Part shown: positions 7,932-17,880 of the stretch, piece after piece
Numbering within the stretch: the first letter of the stretch is position 1
Layout: every line of letters begins with the position of its first letter
From: BRH-c25 sp012519325
GTDB lineage: Bacteria; Bacillota; Clostridia; Lutisporales; Lutisporaceae
Reading direction: 5' to 3'
Length of the DNA: 64,000 nt
NCBI GenBank assembly: GCA_050950645.1
Contig: JBMNHZ010000001.1
Location: 296,895 to 360,894 of the forward strand
Made by a program: the position numbers and the translations under genes
The notes under the pieces: model-generated
Seen by the model: the letters and a program-made list of their open reading frames with translations, nothing else
The model's database searches: none
Told to the model about the DNA's origin: nothing

Positions 7932-9017
7932 TTACCTGTATCTGTTTCTTAAAAAAGTCGGTATGTCAATGTCTTCATTGTCATAGTTGGATGTTTTCTG
8001 ACCTTCTACCTTTTCCTCCGGGAGGCCTGTAACTTCAATCTTTCTTTCGAACGCCCTTTCGGTGCTTTCTCCAAAACCTGTTGCAATAACGGTAATCCTT
8101 ATTTCATCCTTCATGTTTTCATCAATTACAGCACCAAAAATAATATTTGCATCCGGATCTGCCGACTGGAACACAAGGTCTGCGGCCTCATTGACTTCAA
8201 ATATTCCAAGGTCGGTTCCGCCGGTAATATTTAGAAGCACACTCTTTGCCCCTTCAATACATGTCTCCAAAAGAGGACTGTGTATAGCCTGTTTCACTGC
8301 TTCTGAGCCTCTGTTCTCACCGTTTGCCTTTCCTATTCCCATATGAGCATAGCCTTTGCTGAGCATAATGGTTTTTACATCTGCGAAGTCAAGATTTACA
8401 AGTCCGGGAACGGCAATAAGGTCGGATATACCCTGCACACCCTGTCTCAAAACATCATCCGCTACTCTGAAAGCCTCCATTATTGATGCTTTTTTATCCA
8501 CAATCTGAAGCAGTCTGTCGTTAGGAATTGTAACAAGAGTATCAACCTTTTCTTTCATTTCAACAAGGCCCTTCTCAGCTTGCATTTTTCTAATCTTGCC
8601 TTCAAATCCGAAAGGTTTTGTCACTACTCCTACTGTTAGTATTCCCAATTCTCTGGCAATCTGGGCAACCAAAGGCGCAGCCCCTGTACCGGTGCCGCCT
8701 CCCATACCTGCCGTAACGAATACCATATCTGCTCCTTCAAGAACCTTCCTTATGTCATCATAGCTTTCCTCAGCCGCTCTCTTTCCGATATCCGGATTCC
8801 CACCCGAACCCAGACCTTTTGTAAGTTTCTCTCCAATTTGTATTTTATTTGGAGCCAGCGACATATGTAAAGCCTGGCTATCCGTATTTACGGCATAGAA
8901 CTCTACTCCCTTAAGGCCTGCATTAATCATTCTATTTACTGCATTATTCCCGGCTCCGCCAACTCCAACCACCTTTATCTGAGCAACAGAATTAATATCC
9001 ACATCAAATTCAAGCAC
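7932..9017 (-). CDS. ftsZ: Cell division GTPase FtsZ
   Basis: This tubulin-like GTPase assembles the division ring. The 361-residue protein has the GTP-binding GVGGAGNNAVNRM (about residues 16-28), the tubulin signature GGGTGTGAAP at about 106-115, the T7-loop region NLDFADVKT, and a C-terminal tail DIPTFLRNRYR that fits the conserved partner-binding peptide. The start is GTG at 9017 behind GGGAGGG. It is the last gene of the division cluster. No ftsA precedes it, unlike many Firmicutes. Confidence 0.98.
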   Translation of the reverse strand: MLEFDVDINSVAQIKVVGVGGAGNNAVNRMINAGLKGVEFYAVNTDSQALHMSLAPNKIQIGEKLTKGLGSGGNPDIGKRAAEESYDDIRKVLEGADMVFVTAGMGGGTGTGAAPLVAQIARELGILTVGVVTKPFGFEGKIRKMQAEKGLVEMKEKVDTLVTIPNDRLLQIVDKKASIMEAFRVADDVLRQGVQGISDLIAVPGLVNLDFADVKTIMLSKGYAHMGIGKANGENRGSEAVKQAIHSPLLETCIEGAKSVLLNITGGTDLGIFEVNEAADLVFQSADPDANIIFGAVIDENMKDEIRITVIATGFGESTERAFERKIEVTGLPEEKVEGQKTSNYDNEDIDIPTFLRNRYR

Positions 9018-9119
9018 AATATACCCTCCCTATCTACAACTATTATATATGCAGAAAACACTTTACAAATTGATTCATCTTAATAAGTTCAACACATCTC
9101 CGAATTTTCCTTTATTTTT

Positions 9120-9473
9120 TTACACTTTATCGTTATTTTTTTTGATTTCCATAAATATATATCTTCTTATTATTGCAAAATTTTGGAATAGTCTGACTCC
9201 AAAGGCAAAAATTGCCGCATAGTATATAGGTACTCCAAGCTGGTCTCCTATATATGTTAGAATCGCAGCCAATACTGCGTTGCCGAAAAAACCGGAAATA
9301 AATATCTCAATATTAAAGGTCTTTTCAATACTGGACCTGATGCCTCCAAATACGGAATCAAGAGCCGCAAGAATTGCAACCGACATGTAGCTTGAATATT
9401 GGATAGGTATGGTAATGGGTGATATTATTCCAATAGCAATTCCCAGTAATAGTCCTATTATTGGTATAATCAT
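9120..9473 (-). CDS. sbp: Small basic membrane protein Sbp (DUF1290)
   Basis: A 117-residue protein with about three membrane segments, matching the small basic protein found just before ftsA/ftsZ in many Firmicutes (IPIIGLLLGIAIGI start, LAALDSVFGGIR and FISGFFGNAVLAA in the middle). Its molecular function is unknown. The ATG overlaps the stop of the preceding DUF881 gene by four bases, implying translational coupling. A gap of about 100 bp separates it from ftsZ. Confidence 0.9.
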   Translation of the reverse strand: MIIPIIGLLLGIAIGIISPITIPIQYSSYMSVAILAALDSVFGGIRSSIEKTFNIEIFISGFFGNAVLAAILTYIGDQLGVPIYYAAIFAFGVRLFQNFAIIRRYIFMEIKKNNDKV

Positions 9474-10201
9474 TTTGATTCACCGCCTTCAGCTTTTCTT
9501 TGATACTTTATCTTATCCCGTCCATTATAGCCATTTATGATAAGCTTCTCCACTTTTTGAATCTCCACCTGTATACCGGTGTACTCCATGTAAAGCTCTA
9601 TGTAGCTATCCGGTGCCAGGGCTGAGGCTTCAAGGGCCTTTGGATCCCCTATGGCCTTTATGATAAAGGGAGCTGCATGTCTCTTGCCGTCAATAATGAT
9701 GGTAGGACCTCCGCATCTTATGCTGGTAGTAGCGGTAACCCTCTCACCATTTATTGATATAGCTTCCGCACCCGCAACTCTAAGCTCATTGACGATTTCA
9801 AGAATGTCGATATCATGTATCAGGTACCAAGCGATGTCTTCCCCTTCAGCAAGCTCCTGCTGACTATCATTCAAGGTCATTATGATTCCGGGTCCCTGAA
9901 CAGCATAATAATTCGCGTAATTCCTTGCCTTCTCCAACTCATTCTGCATAGTTCCATACACGCTTCCCGTGTTTTCCACGCTTACCTTATATTCAACCAA
10001 TCTCATGGCCTGTTCACTGATAGACCCCATAAGCTGCTTGTTTTCCATTTCTACATTGCTAATCTCGTTCTGCAAATCCAGAAGCTTTGGTATTGTAATA
10101 ATACCCTGATAAGCAATATTCGATTTTAATTGTATTGTGGCAATAAACCCAATAATCGCAGCCAGTATGAACAAATAATAAATATATATCTTCCTATTCA
10201 T
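9470..10201 (-). CDS. DUF881 family protein, second of a pair
   Basis: One N-terminal transmembrane helix is followed by a coiled-coil stretch (about residues 30-80) and a DUF881 domain, recognised by VQGPGIIMTLNDS, ELRVAGAEAISINGERV, AAPFIIKAIGDPKALEASA and a YNG near the C-terminus. I set the start at the ATG at 10201, one base after the upstream gene's stop, because the helix begins there; the longer frame would overlap its neighbour. The two DUF881 genes correspond to the ylxW/ylxX pair of Bacillus. They are envelope-associated proteins whose function is unknown. Confidence 0.86.
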   Translation of the reverse strand: MNRKIYIYYLFILAAIIGFIATIQLKSNIAYQGIITIPKLLDLQNEISNVEMENKQLMGSISEQAMRLVEYKVSVENTGSVYGTMQNELEKARNYANYYAVQGPGIIMTLNDSQQELAEGEDIAWYLIHDIDILEIVNELRVAGAEAISINGERVTATTSIRCGGPTIIIDGKRHAAPFIIKAIGDPKALEASALAPDSYIELYMEYTGIQVEIQKVEKLIINGYNGRDKIKYQRKAEGGESK

Positions 10202-10202
10202 A

Positions 10203-10922
10203 TCATTGGGCTTCTCCCTCTTTAACAACTTTTGCATACTTTCTCTCAATTACTCCGTTATATTTTGGAACTTTAATCAGCTGTTCCTGTGTAATCGTCA
10301 CAGCTACTCCGCTGTTTTCAAGTCTTTCCACTATCCCTTCCCTCATCCTTAATGCAGCTTCCAGAGTCTTCGGATCCCCTATGGCTTTAAACACAAAGGG
10401 AGGGGCAAAGGAAACAGTATTGATGTTAATGTGTATTCCGCCAATCTGACGTATTTCAGTAGTGGATATGATTCTTTGATCATTAATGGAAACAGCCTCA
10501 GCACCGGCAGCGTTAAGTTCATTTAGAAGTTCCAGCAGCATTGAATATGAAATCAGAGGATAGTTCACCTTTTCACTGAATTTAAGGTCATCTACAACAA
10601 CAGTAATGCCCGGGCCCTCAACATCTTCTATACCCGCAATTATTCTGGCCTGGTCCAGTTCTTCCTTCAGTATCTTCGCATATACACTGCCTTGAGATGC
10701 CGTATCTTCGTACTCTTTGATTTTTGATTCATAATCATCTTTAACATTCTGCAGCTTCACATTTTCTTCTCTTACTTTCTTAAGCTGTGCTGCAAGTTCT
10801 CTTGCCCTATACTCCGACACAGGGCCGACACTTTGTTTTACAGTCCTGAACTGAATCGAAATCATGATACCCAGCACCAGGCAAACTATTGCCACAGCAA
10901 TCTGATATTTAACATTTTTCAT
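10203..10922 (-). CDS. DUF881 family protein, first of a pair
   Basis: A 239-residue paralogue of the next gene: an N-terminal membrane helix (about residues 7-23), a coiled coil with many Lys and Glu residues (40-75), then a DUF881 domain (VEGPGITVVVDD, ELNAAGAEAVSINDQRI, APPFVFKAIGDPKTLEAAL, VPKYNGV). A ribosome site AGGAGG precedes the ATG at 10922. It lies between ftsQ and the second DUF881 gene, the classic position in the Firmicute division cluster. Confidence 0.88.
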   Translation of the reverse strand: MKNVKYQIAVAIVCLVLGIMISIQFRTVKQSVGPVSEYRARELAAQLKKVREENVKLQNVKDDYESKIKEYEDTASQGSVYAKILKEELDQARIIAGIEDVEGPGITVVVDDLKFSEKVNYPLISYSMLLELLNELNAAGAEAVSINDQRIISTTEIRQIGGIHININTVSFAPPFVFKAIGDPKTLEAALRMREGIVERLENSGVAVTITQEQLIKVPKYNGVIERKYAKVVKEGEAQ

Positions 10923-10950
10923 TCTCCGGTCCTCCTATTATCCCCACTAT

Positions 10951-11667
10951 TCATTGCTCCGGTTTAAAAACAGGATTGCCATTATGACTCATCTCTATAG
11001 TTCCTTTAAGATTCTGTTTTATTATGTCTTCGATTATTGACTTAGCAAAACTGATTTTGTATTCCATGTTATCATCCGAACCCAGATTTGCTTTTATTCC
11101 CTCCTTGATTATAAGTCTTATATTTGTCAAGTCTGAAATATCAATCTCTGAAACCATATCAAGCATCCCTGCGTTCTTAATCACCTTAATAATCTGAGTG
11201 GTCGTAGAAAACTGCTCTTCATTTTCAACGCTCAGAAACTCCCCAACCTTGAAAGTCTCAAATTTCAATCCCCTTACTACCGGCAAATCGGTTCTCTTTA
11301 TTGCGGGATTGATTTCCAATATCATGCCTTCATCGTCAATGTTAAGATAAGATCCTACATATGGTACATACGCCATTATATCTCTTTCTATTATATCAAT
11401 AACTACTCTATCGGGAAGCACCCTATTTATCTTAATCATTTTGACGTAAGGATTCTGAAAAATACTCTTCATTGAGTTTCTCTTATTTATTCTGAATATA
11501 TTCTCACCGTAGTATATTGATGAAAGCTTAATTATTTCTTCTCTTGTAACATTATTATTCCCATTCACGACCAGATACTTTATCTGAAAAAAGCTGGAAG
11601 ACAGAAAAAATGCAGTAAATATGCAGATTATAAATAATAAAACTACATATTTGAATCTTCCCCTCAT
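10951..11667 (-). CDS. ftsQ: Cell division protein FtsQ/DivIB
   Basis: A bitopic division protein of 238 residues: a short basic N-terminus, a membrane helix at about 8-26, then a POTRA domain (IKYLVVNGNNNVTREEIIKLS) and a beta domain (RVLPDRVVIDIIERDIMAYV, YLNIDDEGMILE). It belongs to the FtsQ-FtsL-FtsB/DivIC septal complex. I chose the ATG at 11667, with GGGAG 7 nt upstream, over a longer frame to 11715 because it places the helix correctly. It lies between murA and the DUF881 pair. Confidence 0.88.
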   Translation of the reverse strand: MRGRFKYVVLLFIICIFTAFFLSSSFFQIKYLVVNGNNNVTREEIIKLSSIYYGENIFRINKRNSMKSIFQNPYVKMIKINRVLPDRVVIDIIERDIMAYVPYVGSYLNIDDEGMILEINPAIKRTDLPVVRGLKFETFKVGEFLSVENEEQFSTTTQIIKVIKNAGMLDMVSEIDISDLTNIRLIIKEGIKANLGSDDNMEYKISFAKSIIEDIIKQNLKGTIEMSHNGNPVFKPEQ

Positions 11668-11780
11668 GTTTTCACTCCCAAAATTACAATATGCGCTTGT
11701 CCCTAAAAAGTCCAAAAATTAACACTGCATGCAGTTCCGAATGCTAATCGGAATTATACAGGTTAATACCACAAACCAAG

Positions 11781-13034
11781 CTATACTCTTCGTATGTCAG
11801 CGCCTAGTTTTACCAGTTTATTTTCTAGTTTATCATATCCTCTGTCTATATGCAATTTAACATTATCAACCACCGTAGTCCCTTCTGCCGCCAGCCCTGC
11901 CAGCACTAATGCAGCTCCGCCTCTCAAATCACCGGCTTTAACCTCCGTACCGGTAAGCTTCTTTACTCCCCTGACAACGGCAGTCCTTCCGTCGACCTTT
12001 ATATTTGCTCCCATCTTCATAAGCTCTGATACATGCTTGTATCTGCTTTCAAATACTGTTTCAATAAAGATGCTTGTGCCCTTAGCTATTGTCATCACAG
12101 CCATCATTTGAGCCTGCATATCCGTTGCAAATCCCGGGTATGGAAGAGTCTTTATTACTTCAACTGCTTTTGGTTTTCTGCCGCATGTTATATGGAGACT
12201 GTCCCCATACTCGGTAATAATGCATCCGCTTTCTGAAAGCTTTGATGACACCAACTTCAGATGATCAATTATTACATCATTTAAGACAACGCTACCCCCC
12301 GTTATGGCGGCAGCTGCCATAAGCGTTCCTGCAACAATCCTGTCCGGTATCACTGTATGTTCCACATCGTGAAATTCCCTTACCCCCTCAATCTTTATTG
12401 TACTGGTTCCGGCACCTGATATTCTGGCACCCATTCCGTTGAGGAAGTTTTGCAGGTCCACAATCTCCGGCTCCTTGGCTGCATTCTGTATTATAGTTAT
12501 CCCGTCAGCTGTTGTAGCAGCAAGCATTATATTTTCAGTAGCACCTACACTTGGATAATCCAGATTTATTTCCGCACCCGTAAGCTTACTGCATTCACAA
12601 TTAATATAACCATGGGCTTCTGTGATTTTAGTATCCATTCTCTTAAGGCCGGACAAATGAATATCAATAGGCCGCGGTCCGATTTCACAGCCGCCTGGGT
12701 AGCTGATTTTCACATGTCCATGGCGTGCAAGCATTGCCCCCATCAAAATAATTGAGGATCTCATTTCCCGTACCGGTTTTTCCGGTATAACACTATTTAA
12801 CTGGCTATTGGATTTCACGACTATCGTATTGTTCTCAAAAAAACACCTGCAGCCTATTGTCCGAAGAAGTCCGATAAGCAAATCAACGTCCTTTAGCTCC
12901 GGAACATTATGGATAACCGATTCTTTTCCACTTATTATGGTAGCGGCAAGTACGGGCAAAATAGAATTCTTGGACCCATCAACCCTTACTTCTCCTTCAA
13001 GTCTGTGCCCACCGATTATCACGTATTTATCCAT
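11781..13034 (-). CDS. murA: UDP-N-acetylglucosamine 1-carboxyvinyltransferase
   Basis: Catalyses the first committed step of peptidoglycan synthesis, enolpyruvyl transfer from PEP to UDP-GlcNAc. From the ATG at 13034 it has 417 residues. The substrate-binding GSKNSILPVLAA begins near residue 20. The catalytic loop carries Cys116 in YPGGCEIGPRPIDIHL, so the fosfomycin-sensitive cysteine is present. Near the C-terminus, GGAALVLAGLAAEG and HIDRGYDKLENKL are standard. GGGGGTG precedes the ATG. It lies between murG and ftsQ. Confidence 0.96.
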   Translation of the reverse strand: MDKYVIIGGHRLEGEVRVDGSKNSILPVLAATIISGKESVIHNVPELKDVDLLIGLLRTIGCRCFFENNTIVVKSNSQLNSVIPEKPVREMRSSIILMGAMLARHGHVKISYPGGCEIGPRPIDIHLSGLKRMDTKITEAHGYINCECSKLTGAEINLDYPSVGATENIMLAATTADGITIIQNAAKEPEIVDLQNFLNGMGARISGAGTSTIKIEGVREFHDVEHTVIPDRIVAGTLMAAAAITGGSVVLNDVIIDHLKLVSSKLSESGCIITEYGDSLHITCGRKPKAVEVIKTLPYPGFATDMQAQMMAVMTIAKGTSIFIETVFESRYKHVSELMKMGANIKVDGRTAVVRGVKKLTGTEVKAGDLRGGAALVLAGLAAEGTTVVDNVKLHIDRGYDKLENKLVKLGADIRRV

Positions 13035-13151
13035 CAACGATTTACACCCCCGGGAAGCCATTATTCTTCAATCATATTAATATATTATGCTTTACTTCCC
13101 AAGGTGTTACTGCATTTGTATTGGGGCATGCAGTATCAGGCCTTGCAAATG

Positions 13152-14270
13152 CTAGATTTTCTTATTTTGAACAAGCCTTTCGGCAGCCTTTGTTATTGAA
13201 TAAGCTGCATCTGTCCTGCCCAGTTCCTTGCTTTTTGCTGCCATTTGACTTATTTTTTCCTGCTTGTTAAGCATATCCGCAACCTCATTATATAATATTT
13301 CAGCATTCAAATCCCTGTCCAGGATAACTATTGCAGCCCCATTCTTCTCCAGAGCCCTTGCATTATATTCCTGGTGATTATCGGTAGCATAAGGATAAGG
13401 TATCAGGATCGAGGGTTTGCCCAAAGCAGTAATCTCCGACAGGGTGCTGGCACCGCACCTGCTTATTACTATGTCACTTGCAGCCAAGGCATGGGGCATA
13501 TTATAAATATACGGCATTACCTTAAGATATCCGGTATCCAAAGGTATTTTTTCACTGGCGTACTTTTTCAATATGTCATCGTATTGAGTTTCTCCGGTCA
13601 TGTGAAGCATTTGAAAGCTCCTTTTGTCGATACACTGCTTTGCAAGCAGCATTACGCTTTCGTTCAATTTCTTGGCTCCTCTGCTTCCTCCCACAATAAA
13701 TATTACAGGCAGCTCCCTGTCAAAACCAAACTCCTTAAGCCCTTCCTCCTTGCTTATACTCAGCATGCTGCTTCGTATCGGATTTCCCGTCACAATCACC
13801 TTGTCATTTTTGGGGAAGTATTTCTTTGTCTCCTCAAAATTGACAGCAATAATATCAACAAGTCTTGACAGTATTTTATTGGTTATTCCCGGAAATGCAT
13901 TCTGCTCATGTATAAGGGTAGGTATATTCATAAGATAAGCGGCAAGCAGAACCGAGCCGCAAACATATCCTCCCGTACCTATTACTATATCCGGCTTGAA
14001 ATCCCTTATAATCCTTGATACCGAAAAAATACCGATAAAGGATTCTGCCACTGCTGCAATATTCTCAAGGCTCAGCTTCCGCCGGAAGCCTCTTACCTTT
14101 ATCCTTATCAGCTTAAAGCCTTCTTTCGGAACAATGCTGCTCTCCAATCCTCTTTCTGTTCCTATGAATACTATTTCAGCATTCTTATGCTGCTTTTTTA
14201 TTTCTTTAGCGATGGAAACTGCAGGATAAATATGTCCTCCCGTACCACCTCCGGATAGAATGACTCTCAT
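13152..14270 (-). CDS. murG: MurG, lipid II synthase glycosyltransferase
   Basis: Adds GlcNAc to lipid I at the inner membrane face to make lipid II. The 372-residue GT-B fold enzyme has the N-terminal GGGTGGHIYPA loop at about residues 7-17, the acceptor-side TGGYVCG, the second glycine-rich loop GGSRGAKKLN, and the donor site ISRCGASTLSE with DNHQEYNARALE. The ATG at 14270 has AGGAG about 9 nt before it and lies 5 bp past the ftsW stop, indicating coupling. Confidence 0.97.
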   Translation of the reverse strand: MRVILSGGGTGGHIYPAVSIAKEIKKQHKNAEIVFIGTERGLESSIVPKEGFKLIRIKVRGFRRKLSLENIAAVAESFIGIFSVSRIIRDFKPDIVIGTGGYVCGSVLLAAYLMNIPTLIHEQNAFPGITNKILSRLVDIIAVNFEETKKYFPKNDKVIVTGNPIRSSMLSISKEEGLKEFGFDRELPVIFIVGGSRGAKKLNESVMLLAKQCIDKRSFQMLHMTGETQYDDILKKYASEKIPLDTGYLKVMPYIYNMPHALAASDIVISRCGASTLSEITALGKPSILIPYPYATDNHQEYNARALEKNGAAIVILDRDLNAEILYNEVADMLNKQEKISQMAAKSKELGRTDAAYSITKAAERLVQNKKI

Positions 14271-14275
14271 AAAAC

Positions 14276-15388
14276 TCAACTCCTGCCTGTTTTAACTGTT
14301 TTGGATATATTCAATAAAATTCCCATGTTCGCCATTACAAACAACAGTGACGACCCCCCGGAACTGATAAATGGAAGAGAAATACCCGTAGTAGGTATGG
14401 ATACTGTCGCCACAGCGATATTAAGGGTAGCCTGTATTGCTACCATACATGTGATTCCGGTGGCAAGCAGGCAGCCGAAAGTATCAGGGCAGGACAAGGC
14501 AATCCTCAATCCCCTCCATATCAGCATCAGAAACAATATCACTATTGTTGCGGTTCCTATGAATCCCAGTTCCTCTCCAATTATTGAGAATATAAAGTCA
14601 TTCTGGGGTTCCGGTATGTAGAAGAATTTCTGGCGGCTGTTTCCGAGTCCCAATCCGAAGATGCCTCCGGAACCGAGGGCATAAAGGGACTGTATCGCCT
14701 GATATCCCGTATTCAGCGGATCGGCCCATGGATCCATGTAAGAAGTAACCCGTGCCAGCATATAAGGCTTTTTCATTATTATATAGCCAACAGCCGGCAG
14801 GATTGGTATTAACCAGCCCAGCAGATAGATTATTTTAGTCCCTGCGGCAAACAGCATCGCAAAGGTTATCATCAAAATGCTTCCTGCCATGCTCATATTC
14901 GGCTCAAGTATAATCAACCCAAAGTATATTCCCGCTAATAATATGTATGGCAGGACTCCGTGCTTGAAGCTCCTGATTTTCTCCCTTTTATTGCTTATGC
15001 TTTTTGCCATGAATATAATCAGTGCGAACTTCGCAAACTCGGAAGGCTGCATTGTCTGGGACCCTATCTTTATCCATCTTGCTGCATTATTGGCACTATA
15101 TCCGATTCCGGGTATAAATACTGCAATCAGCAGTACTATGCTAATAAGCACCAATGTTCCGGCAAACTTCCCCAAAATTCTGTAATCAAGCTTGCTCATA
15201 AACATCATTGCAACAATTCCCACTATTGCAAAAAAACCCTGGGACTTCAAGTAGTGATACCTGTCATTATACTTCATAAAGGACGATATTGAACTGGCAG
15301 AAAAAACCATAGCCACACCTATGGCCAATAATATCAATACTGTTACCAGTAATGTAAAGTCAATATTATTCTTATTCCTTGCAGGCAT
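14276..15388 (-). CDS. ftsW: SEDS family lipid II polymerase FtsW/SpoVE
   Basis: A 370-residue protein with about ten membrane helices, of the SEDS glycosyltransferase family. Recognisable blocks are GSQTMQPSEFAKFALIIFMA, ILLEPNMSMAGSIL-like text in loop 4, GLGNSRQKFFYIPEPQNDFI, FSIIGEELGFIG and the C-terminal GISLPFISSGGSSL. It polymerises glycan strands together with a class B PBP, here probably the product of the gene at 20884-22857. The cluster context cannot decide between vegetative FtsW and sporulation SpoVE. Confidence 0.93.
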   Translation of the reverse strand: MPARNKNNIDFTLLVTVLILLAIGVAMVFSASSISSFMKYNDRYHYLKSQGFFAIVGIVAMMFMSKLDYRILGKFAGTLVLISIVLLIAVFIPGIGYSANNAARWIKIGSQTMQPSEFAKFALIIFMAKSISNKREKIRSFKHGVLPYILLAGIYFGLIILEPNMSMAGSILMITFAMLFAAGTKIIYLLGWLIPILPAVGYIIMKKPYMLARVTSYMDPWADPLNTGYQAIQSLYALGSGGIFGLGLGNSRQKFFYIPEPQNDFIFSIIGEELGFIGTATIVILFLMLIWRGLRIALSCPDTFGCLLATGITCMVAIQATLNIAVATVSIPTTGISLPFISSGGSSLLFVMANMGILLNISKTVKTGRS

Positions 15389-15425
15389 TAATAAAGCCCT
15401 CCCCCAAACATAGTCTCCAGTCTCG

Positions 15426-16781
15426 TTACTGCAGCTCTCTTACATATTCCTTAAAGAGCCTGCCTCTTTCCTCGTAATCGCTGAACATGTCCCAGCTGGC
15501 ACAGGCAGGTGAGAGCAGCACGCAGTCTCCCGGTTCAGCCAGTGAATGGCATTTCATCACAGCCTCCCTCAGGTCTTTTGCTTTATGTGTATTCATAAAC
15601 CCATGCTTATGGGCTGTTTTTTCCAACTTGTCAGCAGTTTTGCCTATCAGAACCATATGTCTGACCACATCCCCAAAGGCTTCTATAAAATCATCATACT
15701 CGCTTCCCTTGTCATAGCCTCCCGCTATTATCAATGTAGGCCGCTTCATTGCCTCAACGGCCTTGATGGAAGCATCCACATTGGTACCCTTTGAATCATT
15801 ATAGTAAACTACTCCGTCAATTTCCTCAACATATTCTATTCTATGCTCAACACCCTTAAAACTTTTCAGAGTATCGGCAATCACTGAGGGGGTCACCCCT
15901 GCACAATATGCCATGAGTGCTGCCGCCAGAGCGTTTTCCAAATTGTGATTCCCAGGTATAAAAATTTCATCCTTATGTACTATTGCTTCTTTATTATTAC
16001 CCACCCTGACTACAATATAATCATTTTCCAAATATGCCCCCTGGGGGACCTCCCTCTTCCTGCTGAAGAGCAGCACTTTGCTTCTTGCTATTCCTGCCAG
16101 CTTCGAAGTCTCTGGGTCATCCCGGTTAAGTATTGTAAAATCATTCTCGTCCTGGTTTTTAAAAATCCTGCATTTGGCATCTATGTAATTCTCTATGGTT
16201 TTATGCCTGTTCAGATGATCGGGAGTAATATTCAAGATTGCCGAAATGTTTGGCTTGAAGTTAACTGTTGATTCTAACTGGAAGCTGCTTACCTCCAGTA
16301 CAAAAATATCAGACTCCTTTGCTTTACCCACCTCAAGTATCATGGCATCACCTATATTACCGGCAACAAAGGTTTTCCTGCCGCCGGCCCGCATCATTTC
16401 ACCCAAAAGAGATGTAGTGGTGGTCTTTCCGTTTGTTCCGGTTATTGCCAAAATGGGTGTATTTGTCAGGCGGAATGCCAATTCAATCTCACCTATGACT
16501 TCTTTGCCCATAGCCTTCGCACTTTGTACCGGTGGAATATCCAATGGGATACCGGGACTTATTACAACAAAATCACAGTCCTCGGCCAACTTTGACGGGT
16601 GGCCTCCCGCTACCAGTCTTATGGGGAGTTCCTCAATTTCTTCAATTACATCTTTAAGCTCCTCAACCCTTTTAAAGTCGTTCAATACAACCTCGACACC
16701 CAATTGACTCAATTGTTTAACCACAGGTACTCCCGTAACCGCCGCTCCTATAACCAGAACCTTTTTTCCTTTTATATCCAT
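15426..16781 (-). CDS. murD: UDP-N-acetylmuramoylalanine--D-glutamate ligase
   Basis: Adds D-Glu to UDP-MurNAc-L-Ala. The 451-residue Mur ligase has an N-terminal nucleotide-binding VLVIGAAVTGVP, the ATP-binding GTNGKTTT at about 115-122, the central NITPDHLNRH and the C-terminal NDSKGTNVDA and LLSPACASWDMF. I chose the ATG at 16781, with GGAGG 8 nt upstream, over a longer frame to 16811. It lies between mraY and ftsW in the standard order. Confidence 0.97.
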   Translation of the reverse strand: MDIKGKKVLVIGAAVTGVPVVKQLSQLGVEVVLNDFKRVEELKDVIEEIEELPIRLVAGGHPSKLAEDCDFVVISPGIPLDIPPVQSAKAMGKEVIGEIELAFRLTNTPILAITGTNGKTTTTSLLGEMMRAGGRKTFVAGNIGDAMILEVGKAKESDIFVLEVSSFQLESTVNFKPNISAILNITPDHLNRHKTIENYIDAKCRIFKNQDENDFTILNRDDPETSKLAGIARSKVLLFSRKREVPQGAYLENDYIVVRVGNNKEAIVHKDEIFIPGNHNLENALAAALMAYCAGVTPSVIADTLKSFKGVEHRIEYVEEIDGVVYYNDSKGTNVDASIKAVEAMKRPTLIIAGGYDKGSEYDDFIEAFGDVVRHMVLIGKTADKLEKTAHKHGFMNTHKAKDLREAVMKCHSLAEPGDCVLLSPACASWDMFSDYEERGRLFKEYVRELQ

Positions 16782-16896
16782 GGCACTATCCTCCAGTATT
16801 ACTTTTACCACACCCTGCGTGCAAAGCTAAAACATGCAGCTTCGGGGCCCTTCCCTAATCCTCGTAACCCCGTGACCTCGTGACCCCGAAACCTGA

Positions 16897-17874
16897 TTAC
16901 GATAATCCCAATATTCCTATAAGGGAAAGTATTATTGAAGCTATAATAAATACGGCTACAATTTTTGACTCTGCCCAGCCGCTGAGTTCAAAATGATGGT
17001 GCAGGGGTGCCATTTTAAAGAATCTTTTTCCTCCTGTCAGCTTGAAATATGCTACCTGTATTATTACCGACAGTCCTTCCAGTACATATATTGCACCAAC
17101 TATAAGGATGAAGAAGGGAAGCCTCGTTATGACAGCAAGAGCTGCTATTGAACCCCCCAAAGCCAACGAACCTGTATCACCCATAAAAACCTGCGCAGGA
17201 TGAGAATTGAATCTTAGAAATCCAAGCAGTGCACCAATCATAGCCCCTGAAAAAACCAACAATCCGGTATTTTTTGAAGCTAATGCAATTACAGAGAAAA
17301 ATCCGAGAACCACCACTGCAGTTCCCCCCGCCAAACCGTCCAAACCGTCTGTAAGGTTTACACAGTTAACCGTGGATATCAGAACAAGAACTGTAAATGG
17401 TATATACAAGGCTCCCAAATCAACAAACCTTCCCGTAAATGGTATCAGTACCTCTGTTCCCACCTGTGATATACCTGATGCAACAACAGCCATAAAAACA
17501 GAAACCAGAAGCTGCAGTACTATCTTCTGATATGCTTTCAAACCCAAAGACCTTTTGTTTTTAATCTTAAGAAAATCGTCAATAAATCCGATTGCCCCAA
17601 AAAGCATAGTAGTAATAAGTACCAGAAGCATATCCTTGTCCTTTGAGAAAGCTAGTGATACAAATAATGCAGGTACTGCAATTATTATACCTCCCATTGC
17701 AGGAGTACCCGTCTTTTTTAAATGACTCTGAGGCCCGTCATCTCTGACAATCTGCCCGAATTTCATTCTCGTAAGCAAAGGTATGAATACCGGCCCTGCA
17801 ACCAATGCCAGCACAAAAGCAGAGATAATGCATATGATATAAGTATCATATTCATTGGATACCAAATTGTACAT
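16897..17874 (-). CDS. mraY: Phospho-N-acetylmuramoyl-pentapeptide-transferase
   Basis: A membrane enzyme that makes lipid I from UDP-MurNAc-pentapeptide and undecaprenyl phosphate. The 325-residue protein has about ten helices. Signature blocks are KKTGTPAMGGIIIA, GAIGFIDDFLKI, the active-site VNLTDGLDGLAGG, FMGDTGSLALGG and the C-terminal HHH motif in KMAPLHHHFELSG. GAGGGG precedes the ATG at 17874, 6 bp from the murF stop. Confidence 0.97.
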   Translation of the reverse strand: MYNLVSNEYDTYIICIISAFVLALVAGPVFIPLLTRMKFGQIVRDDGPQSHLKKTGTPAMGGIIIAVPALFVSLAFSKDKDMLLVLITTMLFGAIGFIDDFLKIKNKRSLGLKAYQKIVLQLLVSVFMAVVASGISQVGTEVLIPFTGRFVDLGALYIPFTVLVLISTVNCVNLTDGLDGLAGGTAVVVLGFFSVIALASKNTGLLVFSGAMIGALLGFLRFNSHPAQVFMGDTGSLALGGSIAALAVITRLPFFILIVGAIYVLEGLSVIIQVAYFKLTGGKRFFKMAPLHHHFELSGWAESKIVAVFIIASIILSLIGILGLS

Positions 17875-17880
17875 TAAAGC